A stretch of 13,944 bases of DNA from Nonomuraea sp. (lineage in GTDB: Bacteria; Actinomycetota; Actinomycetes; Streptosporangiales; Streptosporangiaceae). Shown here in pieces: positions 1 to 6,317 of this stretch (position 1 is its first letter; each line of letters starts with the position of its first letter). The notes under the pieces were generated by a model that was not told where the DNA came from, did no database searches, and saw nothing but the letters and a program-made list of their open reading frames with translations. Position numbers and translations under genes: made by a program. The stretch spans positions 1 through 13,944 of the forward strand of contig JABFVJ010000048.1 in NCBI GenBank assembly GCA_013362835.1. The letters are read 5' to 3'.

Positions 1-752
1 GCTCCTCCGGCGCGTTCGACCGTACGGGCTCCTCCGGTGGCTTCGACCGTACGGACTCGTTCCAGGCGGGGGCCGGCCCCTTGCGCGGGGGTGATCGGGA
101 GCCGTTCGCCGACGCGCCGCCCGCGCCGCCGACCGCGCCGATGCCCGCCTACGGGCACCCGTCGTTCGACGCCGTGCCGCCCGCGCCCGAGCCGTCGTCG
201 TGGTTCAGCTCGACGCCCACGCACTCGGGGGAGCTGCCCGCGCCACCGGCCGCGCCGAACCCCTTCCCGCCGGAGAACTCGTTCCCGTCGCAGAACCCCT
301 TCCCGTCGCAGAGCCCGTTCCCGTCGGACAACTCGTTCCTGTCGGAGGACCCGTTCCCGTCGAGCCCCTCGTACCCGTCGTTCGCCACCGGCCCGCAGCC
401 GGCCGCGCCGCCGCCGTCCCCGAACGAGTTCCTGCCGATCTTCGCCTCGGTCGAGGAGAGCAGCTGGTTCAGCAAGTCGGCGCCCACCGCCGACCGGCGC
501 GATCCGGCCTGGTCATCGCCCGCCGACCAGGGCTGGCAGGCCGCGACCACGGCGGCGGAACCGGCCAAGAACGGCACCACGAACTCCGGCTTGCCGAAGC
601 GCACGCCGAGAGCGAACCTGGTACCGGGTACCGCTGTCCCTCAGCCGCCGCCCGCACCCGTTCCTCCGCTGTCCCCAGACCGGCTGCGTAACAGGCTGGC
701 CAGCTACCAGCAGGGCGTGCGCAAGGGCCGCGCCGAGCTCGAGGAGGATTGA
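1..752 (+). CDS. C-terminal tail of a CvnA-type nitrate/nitrite-sensing-like histidine kinase (5' end outside window)
   Basis: The frame is open from the left edge to the TGA at 750-752, so only the end of the protein is present (about 249 residues). Everything visible is low-complexity, rich in Pro, Ser, Phe and Ala: near the edge the peptide FDRT occurs twice in SSG-rich sequence, then come degenerate FPS repeats, then a linker. The last 20 residues (LASYQQGVRKGRAELEED) are basic then acidic and resemble the conserved end of the large actinobacterial sensor kinases that open conservon operons. No catalytic domain is in the window. The assignment therefore rests mainly on context: the next three genes are CvnB, CvnC and CvnD types in the canonical order, and the stop overlaps the cvnB start by one base. 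In this family the N-terminal part carries membrane segments, a sensing domain, HAMP and an ATPase domain. A disordered Pro-rich tail is usual. Confidence 0.8.
   Translation, partial: SSGAFDRTGSSGGFDRTDSFQAGAGPLRGGDREPFADAPPAPPTAPMPAYGHPSFDAVPPAPEPSSWFSSTPTHSGELPAPPAAPNPFPPENSFPSQNPFPSQSPFPSDNSFLSEDPFPSSPSYPSFATGPQPAAPPPSPNEFLPIFASVEESSWFSKSAPTADRRDPAWSSPADQGWQAATTAAEPAKNGTTNSGLPKRTPRANLVPGTAVPQPPPAPVPPLSPDRLRNRLASYQQGVRKGRAELEED
264..383 (+). repeat. Degenerate 18-nt tandem repeat encoding FPS-type hexapeptides
   Basis: Within the kinase tail, units of 18 nt centred on TTCCCGTCG repeat in frame about six times and encode variants such as SFPSQN, PFPSQS, PFPSDN, SFLSED and PFPSSP. Units differ at one to four bases, so the array is old or selected for peptide composition. 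The phase is a multiple of three throughout, so changes in copy number would keep the frame. The repeats probably form a flexible, Ser-rich disordered linker. Confidence 0.75.
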
Positions 753-1174
753 TGAAGGAATTGAGCCAGGCGGCCAGGGACGTCAACTGGCTGGTCAGCG
801 CGTTCGTCGACGAGGTGCCCGGCGTCGCGCACGCCGTGGTCGTCTCCGCCGACGGCCTGCCCATGGCCTTTTCCCGCGGTTTCCCGAAGGACCGCGCCGA
901 CCAACTGGCCGCGATCGCGGCCGGATTGATCAGCCTCACCCAGGGCTCGGCCCGGGTCTTCGAGGGCGGCAGCGTCACCCAGACCCTGGTGGAGATGCAG
1001 CACGGCCTGCTGCTGGTGATGTCGATCAGTGACGGCTCGTGCCTGGCGGTGCTGGCCGCGCCCGACTGCGACATGGGCCTGGTCGCGTACCAGATGACGA
1101 TTCTGGTCGAGCGCGCGGGACAGGTGCTGACACCCGCCGTACGCGCGGAGCTGTCTTCCGCGCGCCCCTGGTGA
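752..1174 (+). CDS. cvnB: Roadblock/LC7-domain protein, conservon component CvnB
   Basis: A 140-residue protein that is a single roadblock/LC7 fold. The pattern is typical of CvnB: an N-terminal helix (ELSQAARDVNWLVSAFVDEV), then VPGVAHAVVVSADGLPMAFS, the AAIAAGLISLTQGSA helix, a strand with the LLLVMSISDGSCLAVLA core, and a final helix. In conservons such proteins partner a small GTPase (CvnD) and are thought to couple the sensor kinase to it at the membrane, by analogy with MglB/MglA; that role comes from the family. ATG at 752 overlaps the upstream TGA (TGATG), with GAGGAG about six bases before it, so translation is probably coupled. A TTG three bases upstream is an alternative start but less likely. 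Length is normal for the family. Confidence 0.93.
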   Translation: MKELSQAARDVNWLVSAFVDEVPGVAHAVVVSADGLPMAFSRGFPKDRADQLAAIAAGLISLTQGSARVFEGGSVTQTLVEMQHGLLLVMSISDGSCLAVLAAPDCDMGLVAYQMTILVERAGQVLTPAVRAELSSARPW

Positions 1175-1175
1175 T

Positions 1176-1180
1176 GGGAG
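1176..1180 (+). promoter_or_regulatory. Ribosome binding site that supports the TTG start of cvnC
   Basis: GGGAG lies six bases before the TTG at 1187. There is no ATG or GTG in the same frame between the cvnB stop at 1172-1174 and this TTG, so the site decides the rare start codon. Confidence 0.6.
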
Positions 1181-1186
1181 TGGACG

Positions 1187-1555
1187 TTGGCATCGTGGCA
1201 TGACGGGGAGCCGGAGCCCGAGCGCAGCTCGCTGGTGCGCATGTACGCCGTCACCGGCGGCAGGACGGCGCCGCGTACCAAGCTGGCCATGGAGGCGCTG
1301 GTCTCGTCGGCGACCTCGGCGCAGCTCGGCCCGACCTACACCCGCGAGTACCGGGCGATCAGCGAGCTGTGCCGGCAGGTGCGGTCGGTGGCGGAGATCT
1401 CCGCGATGCTGGCGGTGCCGCTCGGCGTCGCCCGCGTGCTGGTCGCCGACATGGAGGCCGACGGGCTGGTCAAGGTCTACCAGCCGCAGCTGGAGGCCGG
1501 GCTCCCCGACCGCGGCCTGCTCGAAAGGGTCCTGAGTGGTCTTCGGCGACTCTAG
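1187..1555 (+). CDS. cvnC: DUF742 protein, conservon component CvnC
   Basis: A 122-residue protein with the layout of DUF742 proteins: a short acidic N-terminus, the SLVRMYAVTGGRTAPR segment (about residues 15-30), a middle with EYRAISELCRQVRSVAEISAMLAVPLGVARVLVADMEADGLVKV that looks like a winged-helix fold, and a C-terminal LLERVLSGLRRL helix. Its biochemical function is unknown; in conservons it is co-encoded with the kinase, roadblock protein and GTPase and may act as adaptor or DNA-binding partner. It begins with TTG 12 bases after cvnB and its end overlaps cvnD by 20 bases, so the genes form one transcription unit. Confidence 0.92.
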   Translation: MASWHDGEPEPERSSLVRMYAVTGGRTAPRTKLAMEALVSSATSAQLGPTYTREYRAISELCRQVRSVAEISAMLAVPLGVARVLVADMEADGLVKVYQPQLEAGLPDRGLLERVLSGLRRL

Positions 1556-2108
1556 CGGCCCGCTGCTCACCTCGGCGAAGATCGTCGTGGCGGGCGGGTT
1601 CGGCGTAGGGAAGACCACGTTCGTGGGGGCGGTGTCGGAGATCGTGCCGCTGACCACCGAGGCCGTGATGACCGACGCGTCGGCCGGCGTCGACGACCTG
1701 GCCCACACACCCGGCAAGTCCACCACCACGGTCGCCATGGACTTCGGCCGCGTCTCCCTCGACCGCGACCTGATCCTCTACCTCTTCGGCACCCCCGGCC
1801 AGCACCGCTTCTGGTTCATGTGGGACGACCTGGTGCGGGGCGCGATCGGCGCCGTCGTGCTGGTGGACACCCGCCGCCTGGCCGACAGCTTCCCGGCGGT
1901 CGACTACTTCGAGGACACCGGCCTGCCGTTCGTCGTGGGCCTGAACGGCTGGGACGGCGAGTTCCCGCACGTGGAGAGCGAGGTGCGCGAGGCACTCACC
2001 CTCTCACCCCAGGTGCCCCTCGTACGCACCGACGCCCGCGCCCGCCAGTCGGTCAAGAACACCCTCATCACGCTGGTCGAGCACGCCCTCAGCGCACGCT
2101 CTCACTGA
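1536..2108 (+). CDS. cvnD: Small GTPase-like ATP/GTP-binding protein, conservon component CvnD
   Basis: A 190-residue P-loop protein. The Walker A/G1 motif GGFGVGKTT is at residues 20-28. The G3 region reads LFGTPGQHRF, with the DxxG aspartate replaced by Thr, as is usual for this family. The G4 region reads VVGLNGWDG in place of NKxD, and a C-terminal helix follows RTDARARQSVKNTL. Family knowledge: CvnD binds GTP and its state is thought to be set by the roadblock partner. The GTG start at 1536 has AAAGGG seven bases upstream and lies within the cvnC end. The gene ends convergently with the SIS gene: the two stop codons overlap in a 7-base TCACTGA. Confidence 0.93.
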   Translation: MVFGDSSGPLLTSAKIVVAGGFGVGKTTFVGAVSEIVPLTTEAVMTDASAGVDDLAHTPGKSTTTVAMDFGRVSLDRDLILYLFGTPGQHRFWFMWDDLVRGAIGAVVLVDTRRLADSFPAVDYFEDTGLPFVVGLNGWDGEFPHVESEVREALTLSPQVPLVRTDARARQSVKNTLITLVEHALSARSH

Positions 2109-3061
2109 GCGGTCCACCAGTACGCGGCCACCAGCTCGGCGACCAGCGTCTCGGTGAGCAGGGCCACGTCGGGATCGTCGTCGTGGACGTAGCGGATCGC
2201 GGCCGTGGCGTCCTTGACCTCGGCGCCCACCGAGATCACGGTCGAGCCGCGCTCGCGGACCCAGTCCATGGCCTGCTCGTCGTAGCGGGAGCCGGGGAAG
2301 AGCAGGGCGCGGTAGTCGAGGGTCTTGGTGAGGTAGACGTCCACGTGCGACCAGTCGCCCGCCTCGCAGGCGTCGGCCGGGCGGCGCGGGCCCTCCCTGA
2401 ACATCAGCGCCGACTGCTCGGCCGACGACAGGCGTTCGGCGGGGGCGACGGTGTAGACGCCGTGGGGGCCGTCGAGCAGCTCCATGGTGAGCGGGAGCCA
2501 TTCGTCGCGGCGGTCCAGGAGGTCCTGGGTGGCCTCGGCCGTACGGGTGAGCAGGGCCGGGAGGTCGTGCCGCGCCTGGGTGAGCCGGGTTTCGAGCGCG
2601 AGGAGCAGGGCCAGGGTGTGCTGGAACGTCCGGCAGGCGACGCCGCCGCGCTCCTCGCCCGCGCCCATGGGGATCACCAGGTCGGCCGGCTCGGTGACGG
2701 GCGAGCCGGGCACGTTGGTGATCGCGGCCACGTACGAGGGGCCGCCGGCGTAGCGGGCGAGGGCGTCGAGGGTCTCGCGGCTCCCGCCGGTGGCCGAGAT
2801 CGGCACCACCAGCGTGTCCCGGCCGGCCGGGTAGGTCGCGGCGGCCGAGGCGTAGTCGGCGTACGCGTCCACGCCGGCGGCGCGCAGGCGCAGGGCGGCC
2901 ACGCCGGCGGCGTAGCGGGAGCTGCCCATGCCGAGGAACAGCACCCGCCGGATGTCGCCGGGCAGCTCGCCGAAGGGGTCGGACGCGCGCAGCCCGTCGG
3001 CCAGCGCGGCCAGGGCGTCGGGCTTGGCCTCCAGGTCGGCCAGGTAGTGCTCGGAATTCAC
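2102..3061 (-). CDS. SIS-domain sugar-phosphate isomerase/deaminase (GlmS-isomerase/NagB-II-like)
   Basis: A 319-residue protein made only of the isomerase half of the GlmS family. There is no N-terminal glutaminase domain or nucleophilic Cys, so it is not a full glucosamine-6-phosphate synthase. The first SIS domain shows VLFLGMGSSRYAAG (about 40-53) and VPISATGGSRETLDAL (86-101), matching the phosphosugar-binding GxGSS and SxSGxTxxT motifs. The second half has LMFREGPRRPADACEAGDWSHVDVYL, aligned with the GlmS EAYAAGELKHGP region but degenerate. Such stand-alone proteins include GlcN-6-P deaminases (NagB-II/GlmD) and FrlB/AgaS-type enzymes. Beside a likely glucosamine kinase, deamination of GlcN-6-P to fructose-6-P and ammonia is the simplest role (inference). 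The GTG start is fixed by GAGGAG eight bases upstream and by a GTGA overlap with the kinase stop. Confidence 0.88.
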   Translation of the reverse strand: MNSEHYLADLEAKPDALAALADGLRASDPFGELPGDIRRVLFLGMGSSRYAAGVAALRLRAAGVDAYADYASAAATYPAGRDTLVVPISATGGSRETLDALARYAGGPSYVAAITNVPGSPVTEPADLVIPMGAGEERGGVACRTFQHTLALLLALETRLTQARHDLPALLTRTAEATQDLLDRRDEWLPLTMELLDGPHGVYTVAPAERLSSAEQSALMFREGPRRPADACEAGDWSHVDVYLTKTLDYRALLFPGSRYDEQAMDWVRERGSTVISVGAEVKDATAAIRYVHDDDPDVALLTETLVAELVAAYWWTAQ

Positions 3062-4188
3062 TGAAAATTCTCCTCGGGATACCAGGTGCGCAGGACGCCC
3101 ATGGGGGCGTAGCGCCAGCGGGGCAGGTGGCGGGCGGCGTAGATGAGCTCGCGGCATTCCTGCTCGACCTCGAACGGGCGGATCAGGGTCTCGTCCAGCA
3201 GGTCCGGCCTGCCCTTCTCCGCCAGACGCCTACGGTAGGCGGCCAGCAGGCCGTCGCGCGCCTTGGCCGCCCAGGCGGCGGCCTGGCCGGGCGGGGTGCC
3301 CCTGCGCTTGATCGCGACCTGGGCCACGTGCTCCAGGCTGGTGCCGAGCTGGGCGACGTCCCGGGCGGCGGGCTGCCGGGCGGCGGGGTCGGCGACGGTG
3401 GGGTTGCCGTCGAAGTCGATCACGGCGTACCCGTCGCGCCACTTGAGGATCTGACCCACGTGCAGGTCGCCGTGGATCCTGATCGCCGGGCTCGTGACGC
3501 CCGCCTTCAGCGGCTCCAGCTCGTGGCGCAGGGCGGACTCCCTGGTGGCCAGCCATGCGCCGTCGGGGCCGTCGGTCAGGGCGAGCGCCTCCGCGAGCGC
3601 CGCCCGCGCCCGCGCGGCGGGGTCGTCGTCGACGGCGGGAGCGGCGGGCAGCCCGGCGAGGGCCACGTGCAGGTCGGCGGCGAGTCTGCCCAGCTCGGCG
3701 GCGAACTCGGTACGGCCGGCCGCGGCCTCGTCCACGCACCACTCCCACCCGTCGCGGGCCTCAGGAAGGTAGCCGGTCACCAGCGCGAGCAGCTCCTCGC
3801 CGGTGTCCGACAGCCGCGTCAGAGCCAGGTAAGGGGGCGCGGTGTCGTTGAAGCCCACGTCAACGAGGTGCGCGAAAATCTCGGGCGTGGGGTGGGGGAG
3901 CGGGACCGGCGGGGTCAGCCACTTCACGACCACGCGTTCGTCCACCACGACGGAGTAGTTCGTCTGGTCCACGTGATCGCCGAAATCACGCTCAGTGGGG
4001 ACCCCAGTGTGGCGATCTCCGGCATCGTGCGAGAAAGTGGGCAGCGCGCGGAAGCGGCGCACCGCCAGAGGCGGGGGCACCTCACCTCCCAGCAGCGTCA
4101 GAAGTGCGGCCGTGAAGCCGCGATCTCGGGACGTGAGGGGGGTCTCACCGAGCGAGATCAGCCGGCTGGTTATTGAATCCCAATTCAA
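3058..4188 (-). CDS. Maltokinase/APH-fold aminosugar kinase, probable glucosamine kinase
   Basis: About 376 residues if it begins at TTG 4188. Catalytic-loop motif IRIHGDLHVGQILKW (HGDLH at about 239-243, catalytic Asp 241), metal-binding VIDFDGNP (about 256-263), and a C-terminal helix with FEVEQECRELIYAARHLPRWRYAPMGVLRTWYPEE typical of maltokinase-like proteins. An actinobacterial branch of this fold, characterised in Streptacidiphilus jiangxiensis, phosphorylates glucosamine; the adjoining SIS gene favours that reading over maltose or an antibiotic. The start is uncertain. TTG 4215 is possible but its first codons look non-coding. TTG 4188 precedes the point where third-position GC rises. 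GTG 4080 has a near-perfect GGGAGGTGAG just upstream (4090-4081) but would remove 36 further residues. TTG 4188 overlaps the 4173-4188 palindrome. Confidence 0.83.
   Translation of the reverse strand: MNWDSITSRLISLGETPLTSRDRGFTAALLTLLGGEVPPPLAVRRFRALPTFSHDAGDRHTGVPTERDFGDHVDQTNYSVVVDERVVVKWLTPPVPLPHPTPEIFAHLVDVGFNDTAPPYLALTRLSDTGEELLALVTGYLPEARDGWEWCVDEAAAGRTEFAAELGRLAADLHVALAGLPAAPAVDDDPAARARAALAEALALTDGPDGAWLATRESALRHELEPLKAGVTSPAIRIHGDLHVGQILKWRDGYAVIDFDGNPTVADPAARQPAARDVAQLGTSLEHVAQVAIKRRGTPPGQAAAWAAKARDGLLAAYRRRLAEKGRPDLLDETLIRPFEVEQECRELIYAARHLPRWRYAPMGVLRTWYPEENFQ
3070..3075 (-). promoter_or_regulatory. Ribosome binding site that sets the SIS gene start
   Basis: On the minus strand GAGGAG is followed by an eight-base spacer and the GTG at 3061-3059. 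The site lies inside the end of the kinase gene. It rules out the longer in-frame reading that would extend the SIS protein by 32 residues into the kinase. Confidence 0.75.
4173..4188. promoter_or_regulatory. Candidate operator, inverted repeat site A (TTGAAT-N4-ATTCAA)
   Basis: TTGAATCCCAATTCAA is a perfect 6-bp inverted repeat around a 4-base centre, in an AT-rich pocket between the divergent kinase and importer genes. A near copy (13 of 16 positions identical) is at 8811-8826, before the glycosyltransferase and beside the TetR gene. Position and similarity suggest a shared repressor site. It overlaps the start region of the kinase, so binding there would directly affect that gene. Confidence 0.5.
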
Positions 4189-4229
4189 GAGCTGGACCAA
4201 ACTTCCTGGTAGCAATGTCGGGAAAAGTC

Positions 4230-4258
4230 TTGCTCATGTTGATTTCTGCTGCAACACT
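4230..4258 (+). promoter_or_regulatory. Possible sigma-70-type promoter of the ABC importer operon
   Basis: TTGCTC (4230-4235) and AACACT (4253-4258) are separated by 17 bases, giving a weak match to -35 and -10 boxes about 75 bases before the lipoprotein start. The match is poor at the first -10 base, so this is only the best candidate in the 144-base divergent region. Confidence 0.25.
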
Positions 4259-4286
4259 CCTGCTCTGGTCTGCGATGTCCAGTTAA

Positions 4287-4298
4287 GGTCGCGCGACC
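4287..4298. promoter_or_regulatory. Perfect 12-bp palindrome GGTCGCGCGACC in the importer leader
   Basis: The palindrome lies 34 bases before the lipoprotein GTG, between the candidate promoter and the ribosome binding site (AAGGAG at 4319-4324). It could be a repressor operator or a small hairpin. Its half-site GGTCGC resembles GGTCAC in the inverted repeat before the TetR gene. Confidence 0.35.
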
Positions 4299-4332
4299 CT
4301 CAACCCTCAGCACATCAGAAGGAGTAGCGGCC

Positions 4333-5454
4333 GTGTCCCGTACCCGGTTCACCCGTCGTCTTCCGGCCGCCGTGGCGGTGGCCGGCCTCGCGCTAGCCGT
4401 CGCGGCGTGCGGCGGTGAGTCGTCGACCAGCTCAGACGGCACGACCGCGGCCAAGGCCGACCAGCTTCAGCCCAACGCCGACCTGTCGAAGCAGTCGCTC
4501 CAGGTCACGGTCTGGGACGGTTACACGCCCAAGGAGCTGCCCGAGAAGGTCAAGTCGCAGCTCAAGGTCAAGGACATGAAGATCGGCCTGCACGCCACCA
4601 ACGAGGAGGCGATGGCCAAGCTGACCGCCTCCGGCGACAGCGGCATCGACGTGGCCTTCGTGTCCGGCCAGTACGCCCAGGCGCTCAACGCCCAGGGCCT
4701 GCTGGAGCCGATCCACGCCGAGCTGATCCCCAACCTGGCCAACCTCTACCCCGAGGCCACCCAGCTCTCCTACGACAAGGGCAACAAGTACTCGGTCCCC
4801 TACACCTGGGGCACCACTGGCATCTGCTACCGCAGCGACCTGGTCAAGGAGGTGCCGAAGAGTTGGAACGCTCTTCTCAAGCCTCCTGCGTGGGCCGAGA
4901 AGAAGGTCACCATGATGACCACCGAGCGCTGGCTGGCCCTGCCCGCCCTCAAGGCGCTCGGCTACTCGGTCAACACCGAGAAGGACGAGGAGATCGAGAA
5001 GGTCAAGGAGCTGCTCGTCTCCCAGAAGCCCCACCTGCTGGCCTACGACGACGTCACGTTCGGCGACAAGCTGAAGTCCGGCGAGGCGATCATGGTCGAA
5101 GCGTGGGACGGCTGGTGCCCGACCACGGACGAGAAGCAGAACATCAAGTTCGTGGTGCCGGATGAGGGTAGCGACCTCTGGGTGGACACCATGGTGATCA
5201 TGAAGACCTCCAAGAACAAGGAGGCCGCGCACGCGTTCATCAACATGATCCTCGACCCGGAGACCCACCGCTGGGCGGCCGAGAACATCAACTACAAGGT
5301 TCCCAACAAGGCCGCCATGGACAAGGTCACCATCGCCAAGGGCTCGCTGCTCGACATCAAGCCGGCCGAGCTGCTCAACGGCGAGTCGATCATCGACCTG
5401 GGGCAGGCGTCGACGAAGTTCACCCGCCTGTCGCAGGAAATCACGGCCGGATAG
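4333..5454 (+). CDS. PotD-like extracellular solute-binding lipoprotein of an ABC importer
   Basis: A 373-residue lipoprotein. Basic N-terminus, hydrophobic segment and lipobox VAAC give lipidation at Cys26, followed by a Ser/Thr-rich linker. Family marks of polyamine-type binding proteins include YSVPYTWGTTGICYRSDL (153-170), KSWNALLKP, LKALGYSVN, and EGSDLWVDTMVI (278-289) with KNKEAAHAFINMILDPE. Aligned from memory to E. coli PotD, W61, Y64, W258, W283, D285 and Y321 match the aromatic cage and the central Asp. PotD D168, E171, Y85 and Q327 correspond to T197, W200, Q113 and Ile. The ligand is thus probably a cationic amine but not clearly spermidine or putrescine. C165 and C262 could form a disulfide. 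The GTG start has AAGGAG eight bases upstream. First gene of a four-gene operon. Confidence 0.92.
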   Translation: MSRTRFTRRLPAAVAVAGLALAVAACGGESSTSSDGTTAAKADQLQPNADLSKQSLQVTVWDGYTPKELPEKVKSQLKVKDMKIGLHATNEEAMAKLTASGDSGIDVAFVSGQYAQALNAQGLLEPIHAELIPNLANLYPEATQLSYDKGNKYSVPYTWGTTGICYRSDLVKEVPKSWNALLKPPAWAEKKVTMMTTERWLALPALKALGYSVNTEKDEEIEKVKELLVSQKPHLLAYDDVTFGDKLKSGEAIMVEAWDGWCPTTDEKQNIKFVVPDEGSDLWVDTMVIMKTSKNKEAAHAFINMILDPETHRWAAENINYKVPNKAAMDKVTIAKGSLLDIKPAELLNGESIIDLGQASTKFTRLSQEITAG

Positions 5455-5465
5455 TCGTTGGTGCA

Positions 5466-6317
5466 GTGAAATCTGAGGTCAAGGCCCGGCCGGCGTCCCG
5501 CAGGGGACGCCGGCTGGGCGCGTTCGTCTTCCTGTCGCCCGGCCTGGCCTACCTGGTCGTGTTGTTGCTGGTGCCGCTCGCGCTGGTGCTCAGCTACACG
5601 GTCTTCCAGCGTGGCCGGTTCGGCGGCGTCATCTACGAGTTCACCGGCGAGAACTTCGAGCGCCTGTTCGACTCGCTCTATCTCGGCGTCGTCGGCGACT
5701 CGCTGAAGATCGCGGCCATCACGACGCTGATCGCGCTGCTGCTCGGCTACCCGACGGCCTACCTGATCGCCCAGCTCCCCCCGAAGTGGAAGACGATCGC
5801 GCTGGTGGCGATCGTCCTGCCCTTCTGGACGAACTTCATCATCCGCGTCTACGCGTGGATCATCATGCTCAGCGGCCCCGGGCTGATCAACTCGCTGTTC
5901 GGCACGAAGATGGAGCTGCTCTACAACCAGGGCACGATCGTCACCGGGCTGCTCTACTCGTACCTGCCGCTGATGGTGCTGCCGTTGTACGCCACGATCG
6001 AGAAGCTCGACCCGCAGCTGCGCGAGGCGTCGGCGAACCTCGGGGCGTCGGCGTTCACCACGTTCAGGAAGGTGACGCTGCCGCTCACGGTCCCGGGCGT
6101 GCTGACGGGGTCGATGTTCGTGTTCGTGCCGAGCTTCGGCAACTTCGTCATCCCCGAGATGCTCGGCGGCAGCAAGTCGATCATGGTGGGCAACCTGATC
6201 CGCAACCAGTTCCTGTCGGCGCGCGACTGGCCGTTCGGGTCGGCGCTCGCGCTGGCGCTCATCGCGGTGCTGATCGTGCTGCTGCTCGTCCAGGCGTGGG
6301 CGGCCCGCCGTGCGTAG
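5466..6317 (+). CDS. ABC importer permease, PotB/PotH type
   Basis: A 283-residue membrane protein with about six hydrophobic segments (roughly residues 18-40, 78-100, 107-131, 150-174, 208-230 and 254-279). The cytoplasmic EAA loop reads EASANLGASAFTTFRKVTLPLTVPG (from about 187), the contact site for the ATPase. The segment FVPSFGNFVIPEMLGGSKSIMVGNLI is characteristic of the PotB/PotH branch. It starts with GTG 11 bases after the lipoprotein stop; no strong ribosome binding site is visible, so translation may depend on read-through from upstream. It overlaps the second permease by eight bases. Substrate is set by the binding protein. Confidence 0.92.
   Translation: MKSEVKARPASRRGRRLGAFVFLSPGLAYLVVLLLVPLALVLSYTVFQRGRFGGVIYEFTGENFERLFDSLYLGVVGDSLKIAAITTLIALLLGYPTAYLIAQLPPKWKTIALVAIVLPFWTNFIIRVYAWIIMLSGPGLINSLFGTKMELLYNQGTIVTGLLYSYLPLMVLPLYATIEKLDPQLREASANLGASAFTTFRKVTLPLTVPGVLTGSMFVFVPSFGNFVIPEMLGGSKSIMVGNLIRNQFLSARDWPFGSALALALIAVLIVLLLVQAWAARRA

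Noticed and set aside
37..1032. Arginine- and proline-rich open frame at the left end
   Set aside because: It overlaps the kinase tail and cvnB in another frame; the Arg/Pro/Ser composition is the usual artefact of reading GC-rich coding DNA out of frame.
1820..3064. Long plus-strand open frame across the cvnD end and the SIS gene
   Set aside because: It is a shadow of two convergent genes with strong family matches and has no recognisable domain.
2102..3157. Longer SIS protein starting inside the kinase gene
   Set aside because: The extra residues resemble no SIS N-terminus, while the GTG at 3061 has a good ribosome binding site and a GTGA coupling overlap.
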